The notes: generated by a model from the letters alone, not told the origin. Counted from the stretch's first letter, positions 1 to 9,111 are shown. The stretch: DNA of 64,000 bases from Beijerinckiaceae bacterium (GCA_019745195.1 JAIETL010000059.1:29450-93449), one strand, 5' to 3'. Translations and numbers: made by a program.

Positions 1-752
1 TGACGGAGGCGGGTGCGCAGTATCTGGATCGGATCGGGCCGACGCTAAGGGAACTGTTGGTCGCCTCCGAAGATGTGGGCCTGGCCGAGAGCGAGGCGAG
101 CGGGTTGCTGAGATTGAACGTGCCCCGCGCAGGCTTCATGATCCTGCTGCAGCCCGTCCTGAGACGCTTTCTCGACCATTACCCGAAGATCAAGGTCGAG
201 ATCGCGCTCAACAACCAACTCGTCGACATCGTGTCCGGAGGCTTCGACGCCGGGCTGCGTTTCAGCGACAAGGTCGAAAAGGACATGATAGCTGTCAATG
301 TCGGCCCACCGATATGGGCCCATATCGTCGCCTCACCGGATTACCTCGATCGCCGCGGCGTGCCCGAGACGCCACACGATCTGCTCGGCCACGACTGCAT
401 CAATTTCCGCCACGTTACGAGCGGTCAGATCGAGAAATGGGAATTCGCGCGCGACGGCGAGGCGTTCGAGCTCGCCGTTTCCGGGCGCTTGACCGTCAAC
501 GACTCCGCCGCCCTCGTGCAGTCCGCGCTCGACGGCATCGGCGTGGCGTACATGATTAGTGGCTACATCGAACGATTCATCGAGAACGGACGCCTGGTTC
601 GCATGTTACCGGAATGGAGCCCTCGCTTCGACGGTCTGACGTTGTACTTTCCAAGTCGGCAAAGGGTGCCGTCGAAACTTCGTGCGCTCATCGACTTCCT
701 CCGCACCGGCGACCAGCCCGACCAGCCCGACGTGGACGGCGCCCTTCTTTGA
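1..752 (+). CDS. LysR-family transcriptional regulator, 5' truncated by window edge
   Basis: The reading frame is open from base 3 and enters with a typical LysR linker (T-E-A-G-A-Q-Y-L), so the winged-helix DNA-binding domain lies upstream of the window. What is seen is the end of the linker helix and the complete type 2 periplasmic-binding-like effector domain, including the family signature VDIVSGGFDAGLR around base 225 and a C-terminal FPSRQRVPSKLRALIDFL segment. It is a transcription factor that senses a small molecule; the ligand cannot be told. The same signature recurs in the LysR at 32082-32990, so the two are paralogues of one subgroup. Target genes are unknown because the divergent neighbour lies outside the window. 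Confidence 0.9.
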   Translation, partial: TEAGAQYLDRIGPTLRELLVASEDVGLAESEASGLLRLNVPRAGFMILLQPVLRRFLDHYPKIKVEIALNNQLVDIVSGGFDAGLRFSDKVEKDMIAVNVGPPIWAHIVASPDYLDRRGVPETPHDLLGHDCINFRHVTSGQIEKWEFARDGEAFELAVSGRLTVNDSAALVQSALDGIGVAYMISGYIERFIENGRLVRMLPEWSPRFDGLTLYFPSRQRVPSKLRALIDFLRTGDQPDQPDVDGALL

Positions 753-858
753 CATGCGGGTAAGATCGGCGACGCTTGTTTGGGAAGCAACGGGCCCCTG
801 CCGGCGACGGGAGACAGACCCTACCCAGGTAAGCGCCCCGGCAATGCGAAGAAGTCGG

Positions 859-1440
859 TCATACCGGGCATTCGCCACCGGCATCTAACCAGCGCTTCAC
901 ACCATCGAGAAACGCGGAATGGGACATAGGCGGTCGAGATCTCGTTGCGCCCGTCAAGTCGCTGCTGCCTTCCCACGCCCACAACACCAGCGGGTCGGCG
1001 AAAAGATGACGGACTAGCTCTGCGGGCGTCATGCCGCTCCGAGCCGGGTCACGTAATGCGCGGCAGATATCCCCGTCGCTCAACCCCTCCCAACCCATCT
1101 TGAGTGGCGCGAGATGCCATCCCGGCGCAGAAGGCACTCCATGAGCGGCCCCTTTCCCACCATGGCAGGTGGTGCAAGGCAGACCGGGTGATCCCAAGCC
1201 GCCCTCGCCCGCGGCGACGTTCATCAGATGCCGGCGGCCGTCCTCGCCTTGGCGTGGGAATGGCGAGAGCACGTGGCAGTTCATGCATCGTCGGTGTTGA
1301 AAGACCGGCGCTACCTCCAGAAACAGAACAGCGGAAGGGCGCTCCGCCGACACCGAAGGCGAACGGCTCAAGCCTAGGATCGACACCGCCGCGACTGCGA
1401 ACAGCGCACTCAACGATGCAAGTCCGACATTTCGGCTCAT
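859..1440 (-). CDS. Exported c-type cytochrome-like protein with two heme motifs
   Basis: The 193-residue product begins with a hydrophobic signal peptide (about residues 5-24) and carries two CxxCH heme-attachment motifs, CMNCH near residue 52 and CTTCH near residue 89, so it should be exported and hold two covalent hemes in the periplasm. The spacing and the long C-terminal part rich in Trp and Leu do not match ordinary class I cytochrome c. Proteins of this shape are found beside isoquinoline-1-oxidoreductase-type molybdenum hydroxylases, and one is encoded 3 kb away here (4566-7242), so a role as electron acceptor is an inference from context. The antiporter gene at 1540-3399 on the same strand ends about 100 bp upstream. 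Confidence 0.75.
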   Translation of the reverse strand: MSRNVGLASLSALFAVAAVSILGLSRSPSVSAERPSAVLFLEVAPVFQHRRCMNCHVLSPFPRQGEDGRRHLMNVAAGEGGLGSPGLPCTTCHGGKGAAHGVPSAPGWHLAPLKMGWEGLSDGDICRALRDPARSGMTPAELVRHLFADPLVLWAWEGSSDLTGATRSRPPMSHSAFLDGVKRWLDAGGECPV

Positions 1441-1539
1441 TCCGGCTCCGTGCCCAGCTGAAGGTTCCTAACGAATCGCGAGCGAGCCGCTGACGAACGC
1501 GACCTCTCTCTTGGCCGCAGTCTTCGAACAGCGCTGCGC

Positions 1540-3399
1540 TCACCGTTCAGGCTCGCCGACGCCGCCGACCGCGACCTCCGCCCCGCCATCCTTGATCGCC
1601 TCCTGGGTCTCTTGCGTCAGCGCCTTCGATTTCCCCTTCGGCGCGACGAGCGGCTCGGGCGTCACGCGCGGTACCTTGTTCATGCCAGCCGCGATGCCCT
1701 CGTGGAACTGGATTTCCATGCGCTGCGCGTCGCGGTCGCGCACATGAGCTATGACGAGGCTGGCCTCGTCATAGCTCAGCCCCAACCCCTCTAGCGTCAC
1801 TCGCCCGAAGCCGAGCGCCGACTCGAAGGTCTCGCGCGTCTGGTAGTCGACATCGGCCTTCATCAATTCGATGGCATGGACGCGGTCGAAGGCGCGCGCA
1901 TGCAGCCGCGCCTGCGCGAATTCGGCCTTGGCCAACTCCACGATCCGCGAGGCGGCATGTTTGTCGTCTATGCACACGCAGATGATGCGCGCCTTGCCGG
2001 CGCCGGCCGCGCGCAAGACGTCGAGACGCGTGCCGTCGCCATAATAGATCTTGAAGCCGAACTTGGCCGCCGAGCGGATCTGCTCGACATCGGAATCGAT
2101 CACGGTAACGTCGATATGCTGGAGCAGCAGCGCTTGCGTCACGACCTGGCCGAAGCGCCCGAAGCCGATGACGACGACCGAGGCTTGACCTGCGCCCTCG
2201 AACGTCTCGTCGATCGCCTCCGACGTGTCGTGCGACAAAAGCCAGCCGTCGATCAGCTTGGCGAGGACCGGCCCGATCAGCATCGACAGCGCCGCCAGCG
2301 CGGTCACGATCGCGCCTTGCGACGCGTTGAGCAGGCCCAGCGACACGCCCAGCGGCAACAGCACGAAGGCGAATTCGCCCGCCGGCGAAAGCAGCGCCCC
2401 AGCGCGGATCGCTTCGGTGGTCGAGGAGCATGAGGCGCGCAGGATCGCGGCCGCGATCGCGATCTTGACCAGCACGAGGAGCGGCGCCGCCAGCGCCAGC
2501 AGGAGCGCGTTGTCGAGCACCAGCCGCAGATCGAGCGACATGCCGACCGCCATGAAGAACAGGCCGAGCAGCACCCCGCGGAACGGCTCGATATCGGCCT
2601 CAAGTTCGTGCCGGAAATGCGATTCGGCCAACAGAACCCCGGCGAGGAACGCCCCCATCGCCATCGACAGCCCGACATGCTCCATCAGCAGGGCCGCGCC
2701 GAGCACCACCAGCAGGGCGGCTGCCGTCATCACCTCCTTGGCGCCGGCCTGGGCGAGCAGATGGAAGAACGGGTTCAGCACGTAGCGGCCCGCCAAAACG
2801 ATCGCGATCAGCGCCAGGGCCGCCAGGCCGATGCCGGTCAGGGCCTGTCCGGTGTCGCCGCCGGCCGCCTCTGTGGTTGCCAGCAGCGGTAGCACGGCCA
2901 GCGCCGGCGCGATCGAGATGTCCTGGAACAGCAGGATCGAGAAGGTCCGCCGTCCATAGGTCTCGTGGCCACCGCCGCGCTCCTCCAGCACCTGCAGGGC
3001 GATCGAGGTCGCCGACAGGGCGAGCGCGAGCCCGACTGCGACCGCACCACCCACCGACAGGCCAAGCCACCACGCGACTGTGCCGATCACCAGCGCGCTG
3101 AGCGCCATCTGGGAAAGACCGGCGCCGAGAATGTCCTTGCGCATCGAATAGAGCCGCGACGGCTTCAATTCGAGCCCGACCAGGAACAGCAGCAGCACGA
3201 CGCCGATCTCGGCCGTGCCACGGATCGCGTCCGGGTCGGCAATCAGCGCCAGCACCGAGGGCCCGATGACGATGCCGGCCGCCAGATAGCCCAGCACGGC
3301 CGATTGCCCGAGGCGCCTGAACAGCGGCACGGCGATGACTGCGCCGGCGCAGAAGGTCAGGATCGGCGGCAGATAGCTAGTGTGGGAAGCGTCGGCCAT
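1540..3399 (-). CDS. KefB-type monovalent cation:proton antiporter (CPA2 family)
   Basis: The 619-residue inner-membrane protein has about twelve hydrophobic segments in its first 385 residues, in the Na+/H+ exchanger fold, followed from about residue 405 by a TrkA-N/RCK nucleotide-binding domain with the Rossmann motif GFGRFG. This is the architecture of glutathione-gated K+ efflux systems of the KefB/KefC and YbaL group, which acidify the cytoplasm during electrophile stress. It ends in a low-complexity charged tail (about residues 575-619) not typical of KefB. No KefF/KefG quinone-oxidoreductase partner is adjacent. Family assignment is firm; gating ligand and exact ion are not visible. 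Confidence 0.92.
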   Translation of the reverse strand: MADASHTSYLPPILTFCAGAVIAVPLFRRLGQSAVLGYLAAGIVIGPSVLALIADPDAIRGTAEIGVVLLLFLVGLELKPSRLYSMRKDILGAGLSQMALSALVIGTVAWWLGLSVGGAVAVGLALALSATSIALQVLEERGGGHETYGRRTFSILLFQDISIAPALAVLPLLATTEAAGGDTGQALTGIGLAALALIAIVLAGRYVLNPFFHLLAQAGAKEVMTAAALLVVLGAALLMEHVGLSMAMGAFLAGVLLAESHFRHELEADIEPFRGVLLGLFFMAVGMSLDLRLVLDNALLLALAAPLLVLVKIAIAAAILRASCSSTTEAIRAGALLSPAGEFAFVLLPLGVSLGLLNASQGAIVTALAALSMLIGPVLAKLIDGWLLSHDTSEAIDETFEGAGQASVVVIGFGRFGQVVTQALLLQHIDVTVIDSDVEQIRSAAKFGFKIYYGDGTRLDVLRAAGAGKARIICVCIDDKHAASRIVELAKAEFAQARLHARAFDRVHAIELMKADVDYQTRETFESALGFGRVTLEGLGLSYDEASLVIAHVRDRDAQRMEIQFHEGIAAGMNKVPRVTPEPLVAPKGKSKALTQETQEAIKDGGAEVAVGGVGEPER

Positions 3400-3559
3400 G
3401 TGCGATCCACCGAGATATCGAAGGGCGTCCTAGCGATAATGCTGACCGAGGTCCATTCTTGGACGCGCCGTCCGATGATGCGACGCCTTGAGCGAAGATG
3501 CATCGTGCAGAGCGCGCTGGTAAATGGCAGGATTCGCGCAGGCGTAGGGTTAGGAGCTT

Positions 3560-3840
3560 GTGGTCTCGCCGTCAGCTCGATGCCAGGCCCTTTCATTATG
3601 GCGTTCGTGATTTTCAGGGCCGAATACCCGTCCTGGCTGAACGAGCGATAAAGTTGTTCTCGCGATAGCCGCGTTTCGATCGCGATCTGCGTCATAAACT
3701 TGAACGCGGGCAACGGCGCCAAGCGCGTGCGCGATATAGCCGGCAACTCCCGATGCGAAGGCTTCAGCCCGGAAGGCTGCAATGGCCTCAACAAAGGTCA
3801 GTCCCTCGACCGGGTCGAACATTGTCAGTTTTTCGGCCAC
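3560..3840 (-). pseudogene. HigA-like addiction-module antidote protein, frameshifted
   Basis: A GTG start at 3840 preceded by GGAGG opens a frame reading MAEKLTMFDPVEGL, the typical N-terminus of the addiction-module antidote family, up to ALGAVAR. The family's helix-turn-helix half (MTQIAIETRLSREQLYRSF then NAIMKGPGIEL) continues in another frame from about base 3700, so one base has been lost near 3700. The second frame then runs on without a stop close to where the family normally ends. No RelE/HigB-type toxin gene is seen on either side. It is a remnant of a toxin-antitoxin module or an orphan regulator. Confidence 0.7.
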
Positions 3841-4000
3841 CTTACGTCCTCCAGTCTTTCGCCGGCTTGATGTCCCGTTCCTGCGTTCTCATGGTTTGGA
3901 CCAGGCGCTCGTCTCGATCGGTCCGCGGTCGTTGTTGCCTTTGCCGAGACGGACACCCCGGGACCTGCCTCGGGCAATGGTCGCCATCATAACGGTGATG

Positions 4001-4384
4001 TTAGTTCTGGAGCGCCTGAAGCGTGCGCAGGTAGGCGACGATGTCCGCTCGATCGCCCGCATTCGGAACGCCGACGTTCATCGTGGTACCTTGAACCGCA
4101 GCCCTCGGGTTAGCGAGGAAGCGGTCGAGGGCTTCTGAATCCCAACTCGTACCGAGGTTGCGCAGAGCCGGCGAGTATCGAGCGCCCTCGACGGCGCCCG
4201 CCTGGCGCCCGACTATCCCTGCGAGATGTGGTCCGACCCTGTTCTGACCCGACTGTACGCTGTGGCAGGCGGCGCAGCGTGACCGAAAGAGCCGCTCTCC
4301 CGCGGCGGCGTCCTGGGCCGAGGACGGCGAGGGAAGCGTCGTCGTTCCAACCATGACGCACAGAACTGCGGCCGCGAACTTCAT
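4001..4384 (-). CDS. Class I cytochrome c, periplasmic
   Basis: The 127-residue product has a cleavable signal peptide (about residues 1-23, ending S-S-A-Q), a single heme motif CAACH at residues 37-41, a VGPHLAGIVGR segment and a late Met (TTMNVG) as the sixth iron ligand, followed by the C-terminal helix DIVAYLRTLQ. This is a small soluble electron carrier of the cytochrome c2/c550 kind. The start at 4384 was chosen because it directly precedes the signal peptide. It is divergent from the molybdenum hydroxylase genes at 4566-7242, which suggests it takes electrons from that enzyme; the coupling is inference. Confidence 0.9.
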   Translation of the reverse strand: MKFAAAVLCVMVGTTTLPSPSSAQDAAAGERLFRSRCAACHSVQSGQNRVGPHLAGIVGRQAGAVEGARYSPALRNLGTSWDSEALDRFLANPRAAVQGTTMNVGVPNAGDRADIVAYLRTLQALQN

Positions 4385-4565
4385 GTCGGCTCCAATCTCC
4401 CTAGGGCCCTCGCATGGGCCGGCGACCTGATTGATATGGGCACCAGCCGGAGCGCAGTAGGCCAAGACCGTGCAAAGGCTTTGAAGCGATTCTAAACAAT
4501 TCCCCCGTGGTCATCTGCGACGCGATGTTCGAACCTCTATTCGAAGTTCGCTCAAGGAGTTCGCG

Positions 4566-5033
4566 ATGCCGAAGCTCAACATCAACGGCGGCATGATCGA
4601 CGTGGAAGTGGAGGACGACACGCCGCTGCTTTGGGTCATCAGGGACCACGTCGGATTGACGGGTACGAAGTACGGGTGCGGCGTAGCCCAATGCGGAGCT
4701 TGCACAGTCCATATCGACGGCGTTGCCACCCGTTCATGCGCCCTCCCCGTGAATGCCGTGGGCGAAGACCAAAAGATCGTCACGATCGAGGGGTTGGGGG
4801 CGAAAGGCCTTCACCCCGTCCAACAGGCCTGGGCCGAGCTGGACGTAGCCCAATGCGGCTACTGCCAAGTGGGGATGATCATGGCAGTGTCCTCGCTGCT
4901 GGCGCAGAATCCCCGTCCAACCGACGACGAGATCAAGGCTGAAATCACGAACATTTGCCGGTGCGGCACTTACACCCGCGTCTTGGCGGGCGTGAAGTTG
5001 GCCGCCGAGCGCATGGGGGCCAGCCGTGGCTGA
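4566..5033 (+). CDS. [2Fe-2S] subunit of a molybdenum hydroxylase (isoquinoline 1-oxidoreductase alpha type)
   Basis: The 155-residue protein shows the plant-ferredoxin-type cluster motif CGVAQCGACTVHIDG near residues 39-55 with a fourth Cys shortly after, and the C-terminal helical [2Fe-2S] domain with CGYCQVGM and NICRCGTY. This is the small electron-transfer subunit of xanthine-oxidase-family enzymes lacking a FAD subunit (IorAB, aldehyde dehydrogenase type). AAGGAG precedes the ATG. The large subunit follows with its likely ATG at 5044, about 10 bp past the stop, so the two form an operon. Confidence 0.93.
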   Translation: MPKLNINGGMIDVEVEDDTPLLWVIRDHVGLTGTKYGCGVAQCGACTVHIDGVATRSCALPVNAVGEDQKIVTIEGLGAKGLHPVQQAWAELDVAQCGYCQVGMIMAVSSLLAQNPRPTDDEIKAEITNICRCGTYTRVLAGVKLAAERMGASRG

Positions 5034-5043
5034 GGGGAAGACG

Positions 5044-7242
5044 ATGTCGACGATGGACCGCAGAATTGGCAACTCCGCTCGCATCGAGGCCAGCCGCCGC
5101 GCATTCGTGGTCGGCGGCTTGGCGGGCGCCTTCAGCCTGGGCTTCAGCCTCCCCGCCCCCGAGGCTGCGCTTGCGCAGACCGCCTCCGCCCCGCCTGAGA
5201 TCGGCGCGTGGGTGGTCGTCCAACCCGACGAGACCGTGATCATTCGCGTCGCGCGGGCTGAGATGGGCCAGGGAACCCTCACGGGCCTCGCCCAGCTGGT
5301 GGCCGAGGAGCTCGAATGCGACTGGGGCAACGTCCGCTACGAGATGGTGAAGCCGGCCGAGAATCGTGCGCGCGGGCGCATCTGGCGCGACATGTCGACC
5401 GGCGGCAGCTTCGGCATCCGCAGCTCCCACGCCTATGTCCGCGCGGGCGGGGCAGCCGCTCGGCTCATGCTCATCCAGGCCGCAGCCGAAAGCTGGAAGG
5501 TAAACGCCGGGGAATGTCGGGTAGAGCGGGGCGTGATCCATCATCCCCCGACCGGCAGGAAGGCGACGTACGGTTCCGTTGCGGCGGCAGCTGCGAAACT
5601 GTCGCCTCCGCAGAACATCGCGCTGAAGGATCCGAACCGCTGGACCATCGCCGGCCAACCGGTCAAGCGCCTCGACACTGCGGACAAGTTGGATGGATCA
5701 TTGGTTTATGGCGTGGACTTCAAGCTTCCGGGCATGCTGATCGCGCTCCCGCGCGCCTGTCCCGTCCACGGCGGTAAGCTCGTCAGCTTCGACGCTGCGG
5801 CAATCTCGGGCATGCGAGGCGTCAAGCACGTTCTACGCGTCGACGACGAAACTGTGGTCGTCGTCGCGGACACGTTTTGGCGCGCCAAGACCGCATTGGA
5901 CGCTCTCCCGATCGTCTGGGACGAGGGTCCGAACGCGAACGCCTCCAGCGAAACCATCGCTACGACGCTCCGCGAGGGGCTTTCCGCCGAGACGCGATTC
6001 ATTGGGAACAAGGTCGGCGACGCCCAGCCCGCGTTGGCCTCCGGAAGCGACGTCTACGAGGCGGACTACAGCTATCCCTATCAAAATCATGCGCAGATGG
6101 AGGTCCTCAGCGCTACCGTTCGTTGGAGCCCGGAGCGCTGCGACGTCTGGGCGCCGACGCAGGTAGCGGAGGCGGCGCATGACACCGCCGCATCCGCCGC
6201 GGGTGTTCCGACCGCGAATTGCGAGATCCATACCATGCGGATCGGCGGCAGCTTCGGAAGGCGTCTCTCGACCGACTACATCCGCATGGCGGTGCTGATC
6301 GCGAGGCAAATCCCCGGCGTGCCAGTGAAGATGATCTGGACGCGGGAGGAGGACATGGCCCAAGGACGGTTTCATCCCGTCACCAGGGCTCGGATGCGGG
6401 CGAAGCTCGGCACCGACGGGACGGTTGAGGCGCTGCACATGCGAATCTCCGGCCAGTCGATCGCAGCCTATGCGCGCCCATCCGCCATTACGGAAAACGG
6501 CGATCCCTTCGTGTTCCAGGGCCTCACTCCCGTTGCGCCCGAAGGTTCCTTCGCCTACGCCATCCCGAACCTCCTCATCGATCACGCAATGCGCAACCCG
6601 CACATACGGCCGGGATTCTGGCGAGGAGTGAACACGAACCACAACGCCTTCTACAGCGAGTGCTTCATTGACGAGCTGGCTCATAGGGCGAAACAGGATC
6701 CGCTGGATTTCCGCCGCCGCATGATGGGCGGCAGCCCGAAGCATCTTGCCGTTCTCGATGCCGTGGCCGATCGCGTGGGTTGGGGAAACCCCGCTCCCGA
6801 CGGGATTTTTCGAGGTATCGCTCAATACATGGGCTTCGGCAGCTACACCGCTGCCGTGGCCGAGGTATCCGTTGCCGATGGGCGGCTAAAGATGCATCGC
6901 ATCGTCGCTGCGACAGATCCTGGCCACGCCCTCAATCCTCAGCAGATCGAAGCCCAGGTCGCCGGTTCCTTCGTCTATGGCCTCTCCGCCATGCTCCATG
7001 GCGAGTGCACCGTGAAAGACGGCAGGATCGAGCAGCAAAACTTCGACACCTACAATGTCCTGCGGATGGACGAGATGCCCGCCGTCGAGGTGATCGTCAT
7101 GCCATCCGGCGGTTTCTGGGGCGGCGTGGGAGAGCCGACCATCGCGGTCGCAGCTCCTGCGGTCCTCAACGCGATTTTTGCCGCCACGGGCAAGCGCATC
7201 CGCGATTTACCGTTGAAAAATACCGATCTGCGGGTTTCCTAA
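5044..7242 (+). CDS. Molybdopterin-binding subunit of a molybdenum hydroxylase (isoquinoline 1-oxidoreductase beta / aldehyde dehydrogenase type)
   Basis: The 732-residue protein starts with a twin-arginine signal (S-R-R-A-F-V-V-G-G at about residues 18-26), so the folded holoenzyme is exported to the periplasm. Family blocks seen include GEMGQGTLTGLAQLVAEEL, GGSFGRR, RNPHIRPGFWRGVNTNHNAF and the C-terminal GGVGEPTIAVAAPA with the catalytic Glu of the family. The enzyme hydroxylates an aldehyde or N-heterocycle using water and passes electrons through the small subunit (4566-5033), probably to a cytochrome c. The ATG at 5044 is preferred over an upstream GTG at 5026 because GAGGGGAAG lies just ahead of it. 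Substrate cannot be predicted. Confidence 0.92.
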   Translation: MSTMDRRIGNSARIEASRRAFVVGGLAGAFSLGFSLPAPEAALAQTASAPPEIGAWVVVQPDETVIIRVARAEMGQGTLTGLAQLVAEELECDWGNVRYEMVKPAENRARGRIWRDMSTGGSFGIRSSHAYVRAGGAAARLMLIQAAAESWKVNAGECRVERGVIHHPPTGRKATYGSVAAAAAKLSPPQNIALKDPNRWTIAGQPVKRLDTADKLDGSLVYGVDFKLPGMLIALPRACPVHGGKLVSFDAAAISGMRGVKHVLRVDDETVVVVADTFWRAKTALDALPIVWDEGPNANASSETIATTLREGLSAETRFIGNKVGDAQPALASGSDVYEADYSYPYQNHAQMEVLSATVRWSPERCDVWAPTQVAEAAHDTAASAAGVPTANCEIHTMRIGGSFGRRLSTDYIRMAVLIARQIPGVPVKMIWTREEDMAQGRFHPVTRARMRAKLGTDGTVEALHMRISGQSIAAYARPSAITENGDPFVFQGLTPVAPEGSFAYAIPNLLIDHAMRNPHIRPGFWRGVNTNHNAFYSECFIDELAHRAKQDPLDFRRRMMGGSPKHLAVLDAVADRVGWGNPAPDGIFRGIAQYMGFGSYTAAVAEVSVADGRLKMHRIVAATDPGHALNPQQIEAQVAGSFVYGLSAMLHGECTVKDGRIEQQNFDTYNVLRMDEMPAVEVIVMPSGGFWGGVGEPTIAVAAPAVLNAIFAATGKRIRDLPLKNTDLRVS

Positions 7243-7511
7243 AGCAATCAGATCGACAGAGCGCCGCCCAAGTCCCAACGCCGTCCCGCCTTCGTATGAG
7301 TAGTTCACAGGCGGGATGGATGACGAACTTTTGCGGAAGAGGTCAGCGGGCGTAAGCGGCTCAGTCACTCGTTCGGCGGCAAAGCCATTGGCGCGGGTCG
7401 GTGGCGCGTCGCGTCCCCGGAAGTATTCCTTTGGCGTGCGGCACTCGGCGACCAAGGAGATTTTCGCCAGCGCCGCCCCCTGAGCGCAGGGCGGCGGGAA
7501 CGCAGCCAACT

Positions 7512-7538
7512 TTGACACAAGCGATCCGTTTCTATGGT
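7512..7538 (+). promoter_or_regulatory. Possible sigma-70 promoter ahead of the accessory island
   Basis: TTGACA at 7512-7517 and TATGGT at 7533-7538 are separated by 15 bp, shorter than the usual 17. They sit in the roughly 340-bp stretch (7243-7591) between the molybdenum hydroxylase and the first island gene. Nothing else in that stretch could be identified. Confidence 0.3.
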
Positions 7539-7591
7539 GCTTGACGGTGCCGACTTGACTGCAGGATTCCCGATGCAGCTCTATGCCGCCC

Positions 7592-7927
7592 ATGTCAGAC
7601 GAGGACCTCACCATTCACCGCGGCACCGGATGCCTGTGGACCGATCTTGGCTTCTCGAACCCCGCCGAGAAAGAAGTCGTGGCGAGGTTGTGCGCCATCA
7701 TCTCGGACGTCATCCGCGAGCGGGGCTGGACGCCCGGCGATGCAGCCCGAGCGATCGACATGGACGCCGAAATGATCCGGCACGCTATGTACGGGCGCCT
7801 CAGTCAGGTCACCGCGGGCGATCTATTCGAGGTCATCACGCGCCTCGGCTGCGACGTCGGGATCAGCGTCGGGCCACCCCAGAACGAACGGGGCGCCGTC
7901 ATGGTCTGGAGAACCGATGACGAGTGA
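7592..7927 (+). CDS. XRE-type helix-turn-helix protein, HigA-like (orphan antitoxin family)
   Basis: The 111-residue protein reads like the HTH_37 group: an acidic lead-in with DLGF-N-P-AEKE, then an HTH (IRERGWTPGDAARAIDMDAEMIRHAMYGRLSQVTAGDLFEVI, given here in pieces: recognition part around residues 45-75) and a terminal LGCDVGISV strand. In most genomes such proteins are antitoxins paired with a RelE-like toxin, but no toxin gene is adjacent. It may instead be a stand-alone regulator of the island. It is the first gene of the accessory region. An alternative ATG lies at 7583; neither start has a clear ribosome binding site. Confidence 0.7.
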   Translation: MSDEDLTIHRGTGCLWTDLGFSNPAEKEVVARLCAIISDVIRERGWTPGDAARAIDMDAEMIRHAMYGRLSQVTAGDLFEVITRLGCDVGISVGPPQNERGAVMVWRTDDE

Positions 7928-7929
7928 CG

Positions 7930-8118
7930 TCAGTCGTCTTCGCCCGGCTGCCTCGGGATCGGGGGCACGCCCTTCGACCGCCGAAAACGATCGCTGATTT
8001 CGCGGACCAGCTTACGGTACTTCGGGTTCTCCATCGGATCGAAGGTCGCCAGCCCCTGCGGGTTGTCGCCCCGCGGTGGAGGCGGCCGCTCATCCGTCTC
8101 TGGTGCCTTGCTAGCCAT
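7930..8118 (-). CDS. Small hypothetical protein (62 aa)
   Basis: A short Pro- and charge-rich protein beginning MASKAPETDERPPPP and containing FDPMENPKYRKLVREISDRFRR, a likely amphipathic helix. AGGA precedes the chosen ATG at 8118; an upstream ATG at 8148 would overlap the divergent metallophosphoesterase start. Comparable short proteins with a central NPKYRKL-type helix occur in methylobacterial accessory DNA, from memory only. Function unknown. Confidence 0.5.
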   Translation of the reverse strand: MASKAPETDERPPPPRGDNPQGLATFDPMENPKYRKLVREISDRFRRSKGVPPIPRQPGEDD

Positions 8119-8146
8119 GCCAGCATCCTGAATCGAGGAGGACGAC

Positions 8147-8713
8147 ATGTCACGCACTTGGTTCACTGCCGATACCCATTTCGGGCACGCCAACATCATC
8201 AAGCTTTGCGACCGCCCCTTCGTGGACGTCCACGAAATGGACGAGACGATGATCGCAAACTGGAATGCTATGGTCGGCAAGAACGACCAGGTTTTCCACC
8301 TCGGCGACTTCGCCTACCGCGCCGACCCTCGCTACGCGCGGAAGGTCTTCGACAGGCTGCACGGGCAGAAGTTCCTGATCTGGGGCAACCATGACGACGC
8401 CCGTACCCGCGAACTGAAATGGTCGGACGTCTCCCAGATCCGCGAGGTCGCCGTTGACGGTCAGCGCTTGATCCTGTGCCACTATGCCATGCGGTCCTGG
8501 AATGCCCTGCACAGAGGGTCGATCAATCTCTATGGGCATTCCCACGCAAAGCTCCCGGGCACCTACCATTCCGAAGACGTCGGCGTCGACGGATGGGGAT
8601 TCTCGCCGGTCTCCTGGCCGGACATCAAAGCCCGGCTGGACGCCAGGCCGCGGCCCGAGCAGCCGGAGGAGATCGACGAGGCGGCCCAGCCGGGCGGGTT
8701 GACCGTTCCGTAA
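8147..8713 (+). CDS. Calcineurin-like metallophosphoesterase
   Basis: The 188-residue protein has all the di-metal ligand motifs of the family in order: DTHFGH (start), GDFAY, GNHDD, CHYAM and GHSHAKLP. It should hydrolyse a phosphoester or phosphodiester in the cytoplasm. This compact version, starting M-S-R-T-W-F-T-A-D-T-H-F-G-H, is common in phages and plasmids, where its substrate is generally unknown. GAGGAGGAC precedes the ATG. It is followed closely by a small unknown gene and the AAA+ gene. Confidence 0.9.
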   Translation: MSRTWFTADTHFGHANIIKLCDRPFVDVHEMDETMIANWNAMVGKNDQVFHLGDFAYRADPRYARKVFDRLHGQKFLIWGNHDDARTRELKWSDVSQIREVAVDGQRLILCHYAMRSWNALHRGSINLYGHSHAKLPGTYHSEDVGVDGWGFSPVSWPDIKARLDARPRPEQPEEIDEAAQPGGLTVP

Positions 8714-8736
8714 GCCGGATCGTCTATTGTCGGCGC

Positions 8737-9111
8737 ATGAAGAAACCCGACAAGCCACCCCACGATCCGAGGTTCTTTCGGATCCACGCTAGCGGTGCTT
8801 ACGGCAAAGGCTGGCAGTGGCGCATGGCCCTTGCCCGCGGCCTCAATCTCCGGACCGTTGCGAATTGGGCCGCGGGCTGGACGGCACCGCCGCCCGAGCT
8901 GATCGCCCACCTCGTCGGCGTCCACAACAGGATCACGGAGCTCGGTGCCCGTGAAGAGATAGACTTACTTGTCGACAACCTGATCGCGAATGGCGCCAAC
9001 CCGCACGCCGTCGCCGCGCTGCTGGAAGAGAAGGCAAACAAGCTGTCACCGCGGGGCACCCCGGCCGGGGTGGTAAAGACAATGTCACCGAAAAAACCAA
9101 AGGCCGGGTAA
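8737..9111 (+). CDS. Hypothetical protein, possible HTH (124 aa)
   Basis: Starts 23 bp after the metallophosphoesterase. Residues 28-60 (ALARGLNLRTVANWAAGW then a PPPELIAHL helix) look like a degenerate helix-turn-helix of the kind found in phage repressor-like proteins; the C-terminus is basic (S-P-K-K-P-K). No family could be named. Confidence 0.55.
   Translation: MKKPDKPPHDPRFFRIHASGAYGKGWQWRMALARGLNLRTVANWAAGWTAPPPELIAHLVGVHNRITELGAREEIDLLVDNLIANGANPHAVAALLEEKANKLSPRGTPAGVVKTMSPKKPKAG

Noticed and set aside
7243-7591. tRNA-linked attachment site at the left island border
   Set aside because: No tRNA-like cloverleaf and no repeat shared with the right border around 31065 were seen.
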